Of a DNA stretch of 8,670 nucleotides, positions 4,326 to 8,670 are shown in pieces. This stretch comes from Candidatus Aminicenantota bacterium (GTDB taxonomy: Bacteria > Acidobacteriota > Aminicenantia > Aminicenantales > Saccharicenantaceae), in NCBI GenBank assembly GCA_022867105.1, contig JALHVH010000394.1, positions 1-8,670 of the forward strand. The letters are read 5' to 3'. The notes under the pieces are model-generated. The model was not told the origin of the DNA. It ran no database searches and saw only the letters and a list, made by a program, of their open reading frames with translations. Both the position numbers and the translations under genes were made by a program. Each line of letters begins with the position of its first letter. The first letter of the stretch is position 1.

Positions 4326-6107
4326 ATGTCCGTCGAAACGATCAGTCAGCTTTTTATCAATACGATCCGGTCCTATCCTAAAGACAATCTCTTGATGTTT
4401 AAAAAAGAGGGGAGGTACGTTTCCCTTTCTTCCCGGGACGTTTGGGACCGCGTGCGGTTCCTATCCCTTGGGTTGAGGGCGCTGGGGCTTCAGCCGAGGG
4501 ACAAGCTCATCATTCTCAGCGAAAATTGTCCCGACTGGGTGATGACGGACTTTGCCGCCCTTTGCGCGGGAGCGACCACGGTCCCCATCTACCCGACCCT
4601 GATGCCGGAGCAGATCAAGTACATCATCAACGACTCGGACGCCAAGGTCGTCGTCTGCTCGACGCGCGAGCTCTGGCATAAGGTTGAATCGGTCCGAAAG
4701 GACCTGACCAAGGTCACGCATGCCATCCTGTTCGAAGACACGGCCCCGGAAGGGGTCCTCACGCTGGCCGGGATCATCGCCAAAGGGAAGGCCGTAGCCG
4801 GGGGGGGAAGGGACGACTTCGAGAAGACCGCCCTCGGGATCCATCCGGGCGAGCTGGCGTCCATCATCTATACTTCGGGGACGACGGGCGTCCCCAAGGG
4901 CGTCATGCTGACCCATGCCAACATCGTCCACAACATCAAGTCGCTCCGGGCCATCGTCGAGTTCAAGGACACGGACGTCATCCTTTCCTTCCTGCCTCTC
5001 TCCCACGTCCTGGAGAGGATGTGCACGTTCGCGTTCCTTTACGTCGGGGCCACGATCGCCTATGCCGAAAGCATCGAGACCGTCGGGGAGAACCTTGTCG
5101 AGGCCCGGCCGACCATCATGGTCAGCGTGCCGCGGCTCTTTGACAAGATCTACGCCAAGGTCATCGACCAGGTCCTTGCGGGCCCGGCCCTTAAAAAGAA
5201 GATCTTCTTCTGGGCCGTCAGGGTCGGCAAGAAGCAAGGCCAGATGAAGCTCCGCGGGGAGCCGGTGACCGGGTGGCTCAAGTTCCGATACGGGGTGGCC
5301 CAGAAGCTCGTCTTCTCCAAGATCCTGGCCAAGACAGGCGGCCGGGTCCGGTTCTTCGTCTCGGGGGGAGCCCCCCTTTCCAAGGACATCGCCGAGTTTT
5401 TTTACGCGGCGGGACTGACCGTCATCGAGGGATACGGATTGACCGAGACCTCGCCGGTCATCGCTTGCAACACGATCGAAGGCGTCAAGTTCGGGACCGT
5501 GGGCAGGCCCATCCCCGGCGTCGAGGTGAAGATCGCTCCGGACGGAGAGATCCTGACGCGCGGCCCCAACCTGATGAAGGGGTACTATAAGAAGGAGGCC
5601 GAAACGCGGGAGGTCCTCGTCGACGGCTGGCTCCACACCGGGGACATCGGTACCCTGGACGACGCGGGATTCCTGGTCATCACCGACAGGAAAAAGGACC
5701 TCATCATCACGGCCGGCGGCAAGAACGTCGCCCCCCAGCCCATCGAGAATCTCCTGAAGACGAACCCTTACATCGCGAACGCGGTCGTCGTCGGCGGGAA
5801 CCGCAAGTTCATCTCGGCCATCATCGTACCGAACTTCGACAAGCTGGAGGCCTACGCGCGGGCCGGGAACATCCCCTTCAGCAGCCGGAGAGAGCTCGCC
5901 GGCCGGGAAGACGTCCGGGACTTCCTGTTGGCCGAAGTGAACCGGAGCACTCCGAACCTAGCCCCTTACGAGCGTGTGAAGAAGATCGTCCTTCTCGACC
6001 GTGACTTCGAGATCGAAGCGGGCGAGATCACCCCGACGCTCAAGGTGAGGCGGTCCATCGTCGAGCAGAAATACAAGGGCCTGATCGATACGATGTATAA
6101 AGAATAA
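4326..6107 (+). CDS. Long-chain fatty acid--CoA ligase (AMP-forming)
   Basis: A 593-residue adenylate-forming enzyme of the long-chain acyl-CoA synthetase group (FAA1/COG1022 type). It activates a fatty acid with ATP to acyl-AMP, then transfers it to CoA. Visible core motifs in order are: the P-loop YTSGTTGVPKG (182-192); SFLPLSHVLER (221-231), typical of long-chain enzymes; SGGAPL (346-351); EGYGLTE (368-374); GWLHTGD (434-440) with the ATP-ribose Asp440; DRKKDLIITAGGKNVAP (454-470); and the C-terminal catalytic Lys573 in GEITPTLKVRR. Length and domain order are normal and complete. No signal peptide is seen, so the protein is cytoplasmic or peripheral on the inner membrane. It is first in an apparent operon with radC and fhs. 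Chain-length preference cannot be read from sequence, and the gene may serve uptake, beta-oxidation or lipid recycling. Confidence 0.94.
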   Translation: MSVETISQLFINTIRSYPKDNLLMFKKEGRYVSLSSRDVWDRVRFLSLGLRALGLQPRDKLIILSENCPDWVMTDFAALCAGATTVPIYPTLMPEQIKYIINDSDAKVVVCSTRELWHKVESVRKDLTKVTHAILFEDTAPEGVLTLAGIIAKGKAVAGGGRDDFEKTALGIHPGELASIIYTSGTTGVPKGVMLTHANIVHNIKSLRAIVEFKDTDVILSFLPLSHVLERMCTFAFLYVGATIAYAESIETVGENLVEARPTIMVSVPRLFDKIYAKVIDQVLAGPALKKKIFFWAVRVGKKQGQMKLRGEPVTGWLKFRYGVAQKLVFSKILAKTGGRVRFFVSGGAPLSKDIAEFFYAAGLTVIEGYGLTETSPVIACNTIEGVKFGTVGRPIPGVEVKIAPDGEILTRGPNLMKGYYKKEAETREVLVDGWLHTGDIGTLDDAGFLVITDRKKDLIITAGGKNVAPQPIENLLKTNPYIANAVVVGGNRKFISAIIVPNFDKLEAYARAGNIPFSSRRELAGREDVRDFLLAEVNRSTPNLAPYERVKKIVLLDRDFEIEAGEITPTLKVRRSIVEQKYKGLIDTMYKE

Positions 6108-6121
6108 GAGAAATTTCGGCC

Positions 6122-6153
6122 TTTTCCATCGTCCTTCGTATTGTGATGGAAAA
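6122..6153 (+). repeat. 9-bp hairpin in the acyl-CoA synthetase-radC gap
   Basis: TTTTCCATC (6122-6130) is a perfect reverse complement of GATGGAAAA (6145-6153), with a 14-nt loop. It is not followed by a T run. It covers the upstream possible starts of radC (GTG 6143, ATG 6146) and ends 8 nt before the Shine-Dalgarno that serves the ATG at 6173. It could protect an mRNA end or tune radC translation. Confidence 0.5.
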
Positions 6154-6172
6154 CGGGCGGCAGGACGCTGAT

Positions 6173-6886
6173 ATGACCCCTCCTTCGGGCGGCGGGCACC
6201 GCCGGCGGCTGCGGGAGAAGTTCCTCCAGGGCGGGCTCATGGGGTTCTTGGACTATGAGATCATCGAGCTCCTCCTGACGCTCGGCACCCCCCGGCGCAA
6301 CTGCAAGGAATCGGCCAAAGAGGCGCTGAAGGAGTTCCAGAGTTTTCACGGCGTCCTGGAAGCTTCGCCCCGCGACCTCCTGAGGATCCGGGGGATCGGG
6401 CCCCACAACGTCTTCGGCCTGAAGCTCGTCCAGGAGGTCTCCCGGCGCTTCCTCAAGGACAGGATGATGAGCCGGCCGGTCTGCCACTCCTCCCGGGAGG
6501 TGTTCGATTACCTTTACCATTCCCTGCGGGAACTCCGGAAGGAGCAGTTCAAGGTCATCTTCATGGACACCAAGAACCGGGTCCTCGAGGAGAGGACGCT
6601 TTTCGAAGGGACCGTGGACTCCAGCGCCGTCTATCCCCGGGAGGTCATCAGGGACGCCCTTCATTATGAGGCCTCGTCCCTCATTTTCGTCCACAATCAT
6701 CCCTCGGGAGACCCGGAACCGTCATTCTGTGACAAGGAGATCACCCGTGACCTGGTCTTTGCCGCCCACGTCATGCAGATCAAGGTCCTGGACCACATCA
6801 TCATCGGCAGCAATCGCTACTTTTCGTTCGCCGACCAGGGGTTGATCGAGGAGTACAATCTGATGTTCCTCAACGGCTTGAGATGA
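6173..6886 (+). CDS. radC: RadC family JAB/MPN (JAMM) domain protein
   Basis: A 237-residue RadC protein. The N-terminus has GHRRRLREKFLQGG and DYEIIELLL (about 8-35), characteristic of the family. A helix-hairpin-helix region, LLRIRGIGPHNVFGLK (about 69-84), suggests DNA binding. The C-terminal JAMM metalloprotease-like domain carries Glu145 in LFEGT and the metal motif HNHPSGDPEPSFCD (His174, His176, Ser178, Asp187). RadC was once linked to DNA repair in E. coli, but that assignment was withdrawn and the true function is unknown. The start at 6173 is chosen because AGGA lies 7 nt upstream and the length suits the family. GTG 6143 and ATG 6146 are in frame but have no Shine-Dalgarno and lie in a hairpin. 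It is 65 nt downstream of the acyl-CoA synthetase and 38 nt upstream of fhs. All key residues are intact. Confidence 0.92.
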   Translation: MTPPSGGGHRRRLREKFLQGGLMGFLDYEIIELLLTLGTPRRNCKESAKEALKEFQSFHGVLEASPRDLLRIRGIGPHNVFGLKLVQEVSRRFLKDRMMSRPVCHSSREVFDYLYHSLRELRKEQFKVIFMDTKNRVLEERTLFEGTVDSSAVYPREVIRDALHYEASSLIFVHNHPSGDPEPSFCDKEITRDLVFAAHVMQIKVLDHIIIGSNRYFSFADQGLIEEYNLMFLNGLR

Positions 6887-6924
6887 AGGGCGAAAAAAGG
6901 TAAACTCTGGGCAGGAAGAACAAA

Positions 6925-8598
6925 ATGCCGAGCAATAAAGAGATCGCCCGGACTTTCACGCTCAAACCCATTCAGGAGATCGCGAAGGAGCTCCGGATCG
7001 GCGAAGAGTTCCTTGAACCTTACGGACGATATAAAGCCAAGGTCCTCGTCGGAAAGATGCCGCGGCAGACGGAAAGGAGGGGCAAGCTCATCATGGCCAC
7101 GGCCATGACCCCCACGGCGGCCGGAGAGGGCAAGACCACGACGGCCATCGGCCTCGCGGACGCTTTGAGGCGCTTGGGCAAGCGGGCCATCGTCGCCCTG
7201 AGGGAGCCGTCCCTGGGCCCCGTCTTCGGGCTCAAGGGCGGAGCGACCGGGGGCGGCCGCGCCCAGGTCATGCCCTCCGATGAGATCAACCTTCACTTTA
7301 CGGGCGATTTTCATGCCATCACTTCGGCTCACAATCTGCTGGCGGCGATGGTGGACAACAGGCTCCATTTTGACGGCCCCTGCGGCGTCCTTGACGGGCG
7401 GTCCGTGAGCTGGAAGAGGGTCATGGACATGGATGACCGCGTCCTGCGCGATATCGTCGTCGGCCTCGGGGTGCCCCTCAGGGGCGTTGCCCGGGAAACC
7501 GGTTTCGACATCACCGCCGCTTCCGAGGTCATGGCTATCTTCTGTCTGGCCAGGGACCTCGATGACCTGAAGGCCCGGCTGGGGGGCATCGCGATCGGCT
7601 CTTCGCCCGAAGGCAAAACCGTGTTCGCCAGGGACATCAAGGCCGACGGCGCCATGACGGCCCTCCTCAAGGACGCCCTCAATCCGAACCTCGTCCAGAC
7701 CCTGGAGGGGACACCCGCCCTGGTCCACGGCGGCCCGTTCGCCAACATCGCCCACGGCACGAACTCCGTCATCGCCACCGGCCTGGGGCTCGCGCTGGCT
7801 GATTACGTGGTCACGGAAACGGGGTTCGCTTCGGACCTGGGAGCGGAAAAATTCTTCGACATCGTCGTCCGCACGGGCCAGGTCCCGGCGCCGGCGGCTT
7901 GCGTCCTCGTAGCGACACTCCGGGCCCTCAAGCTCCACGGCGGGGCGAAGGCCTCGGAGATCGGCAAAGAGAACGCCGCGGCCGTGGAAAAGGGGCTGGA
8001 GAACCTCGCCAAGCACATCGAGAACCTGAGGACCTTCGGCACGCCCTTTGTCGTGGCCCTCAACCGCTTCCCCACGGACACGGAGTCCGAGATAGGGACC
8101 GTCACGGCGTTCTGCGGGAAAGAGAAGGTCCGTTTCGCCCTGAGCGACGTCCACGGCAAGGGAGGGGAGGGCGGCGAAGCGCTGGCCCGCGAGGTGCTCG
8201 CGTCTATCGGGGAGGACGAGAACCGCTTCCGGTTCCTTTACCCGCTCGAGATGCCGCTCGTGGAAAAGATCGAGACCGTGGCCGGGCGGATCTATGGGGC
8301 CGATGGCGTCCGGCTGGAAATGAGGGCGAAGAGAGCGCTGGAGCGCCTGGAAGGCGACGGGTTCGGCCGGCTTCCGGTGTGCATCGCCAAGACGCAATAC
8401 TCGCTCTCGGATAACGCCCGACTCCTGGGCCGGCCCAAGAATTTCACGCTCCTCGTGACCGACGTCTCGCTCAGGTCGGGAGCGGGCTTCGTGGTCGCCT
8501 TGTGCGGCGACATCATGACCATGCCCGGTCTGCCGAAAACGCCGGCGGCCGAGAAGGTGGGCATCAATAAAGATGGAGATATCGTAGGGTTATCTTGA
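6925..8598 (+). CDS. fhs: Formate--tetrahydrofolate ligase
   Basis: A 557-residue enzyme, the usual full length for this family. It condenses formate, ATP and tetrahydrofolate to 10-formyl-tetrahydrofolate through formyl phosphate. The product feeds purine synthesis and, in acetogens, the methyl branch of the Wood-Ljungdahl pathway. PIQEIAKEL and EPYGRYKAKV (15-40) open the protein. The P-loop PTAAGEGKTTT (63-73) is the ATP site. REPSLGPVFGLKGGATGGG (93-111) and LHFTGDFHAITSAHNLL (123-139) are hallmark blocks of the active site. VHGGPFANIAHG and TETGFASDLGAEKF appear in the second half. AGGAAG lies 6 nt before the ATG. It follows radC by 38 nt and is followed by another start 17 nt on. No other Wood-Ljungdahl gene is in the window, so an acetogenic role is not shown. 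Confidence 0.97.
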   Translation: MPSNKEIARTFTLKPIQEIAKELRIGEEFLEPYGRYKAKVLVGKMPRQTERRGKLIMATAMTPTAAGEGKTTTAIGLADALRRLGKRAIVALREPSLGPVFGLKGGATGGGRAQVMPSDEINLHFTGDFHAITSAHNLLAAMVDNRLHFDGPCGVLDGRSVSWKRVMDMDDRVLRDIVVGLGVPLRGVARETGFDITAASEVMAIFCLARDLDDLKARLGGIAIGSSPEGKTVFARDIKADGAMTALLKDALNPNLVQTLEGTPALVHGGPFANIAHGTNSVIATGLGLALADYVVTETGFASDLGAEKFFDIVVRTGQVPAPAACVLVATLRALKLHGGAKASEIGKENAAAVEKGLENLAKHIENLRTFGTPFVVALNRFPTDTESEIGTVTAFCGKEKVRFALSDVHGKGGEGGEALAREVLASIGEDENRFRFLYPLEMPLVEKIETVAGRIYGADGVRLEMRAKRALERLEGDGFGRLPVCIAKTQYSLSDNARLLGRPKNFTLLVTDVSLRSGAGFVVALCGDIMTMPGLPKTPAAEKVGINKDGDIVGLS

Positions 8599-8615
8599 TC
8601 GTTGAGGAGAAACAC

Positions 8616-8670
8616 ATGAAAGATGAAGAGAGCGATCCAAAGCAAACATCCAGGGGCAAGGCCATCGAGG
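8616..8670 (+). CDS. Start of an unidentified gene, cut by the window end
   Basis: GAGGAG (8604-8609) lies 6 nt before an ATG at 8616, followed by 18 open codons reading MKDEESDPKQTSRGKAIE to the window edge. The visible part is hydrophilic and highly charged, with no signal peptide, and too short to identify. A gap of 17 nt after fhs suggests the same operon. Folate one-carbon genes (folD, cyclodeaminase) are common in this position, but nothing visible supports one. Confidence 0.6.
   Translation, partial: MKDEESDPKQTSRGKAIE

Noticed and set aside
6887..6924. Riboswitch upstream of fhs
   Set aside because: The gap is only 38 nt, just enough for a ribosome binding site, and shows no folded element.
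6817..8397. Long leftward open frame opposite fhs (526 codons)
   Set aside because: It is the antisense of a highly conserved enzyme, the composition is that of a GC-rich shadow frame, and it overlaps radC with no ribosome binding site.

Overview
The window is a GC-rich bacterial chromosome segment with short intergenic spacers, strong Shine-Dalgarno sites and GC-ending codons (ATC, GTC, CTC and GCC preferred). Nothing in it is phage-like or plasmid-like. Formate-tetrahydrofolate ligase beside an acyl-CoA synthetase and RadC, plus an unusual thymidylate-synthase relative, fits an uncultured anaerobic lineage of the Acidobacteriota/Aminicenantes kind. That placement is an impression from gene content and composition, not a demonstrated assignment.

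Left part (1-2333), transcribed leftward. A small secreted or membrane-anchored protein of unknown function (172-744) ends at a near-perfect intrinsic terminator (99-130). It is preceded by a strikingly AT-rich spacer (about 26% GC over 791-960). Upstream of that lies a two-gene leftward unit: a patatin-like protein that stops before its catalytic Asp, then a divergent thymidylate synthase-like enzyme whose GTG start overlaps the patatin stop by 4 nt. A perfect 11-bp inverted repeat (2306-2333) sits upstream of this unit.

Middle (2413-4180), transcribed rightward. A NYN-nuclease/OST-HTH (LOTUS) protein and an O6-alkylguanine-DNA alkyltransferase form a two-gene cassette. The cassette is flanked by two copies, in opposite orientation, of the same hairpin-rich repeat (left 2413-2538, right 3926-4160). 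The copies share about 92% identity over 65 bp at their inner ends and a second conserved block at their outer ends. The right copy carries about 120 bp of extra nested palindrome. This inverted pair is the most unusual structure in the window.

Right part (4268-8670), transcribed rightward. A good promoter drives a tight run of genes: long-chain acyl-CoA synthetase, radC, formate-tetrahydrofolate ligase (fhs), and the first 18 codons of another gene cut by the window edge. Gaps of 65, 38 and 17 nt suggest one operon. The enzymes activate fatty acids and load formate onto tetrahydrofolate. The thymidylate synthase-like protein would, if active, also use a folate one-carbon unit, but it is in a different transcription unit.
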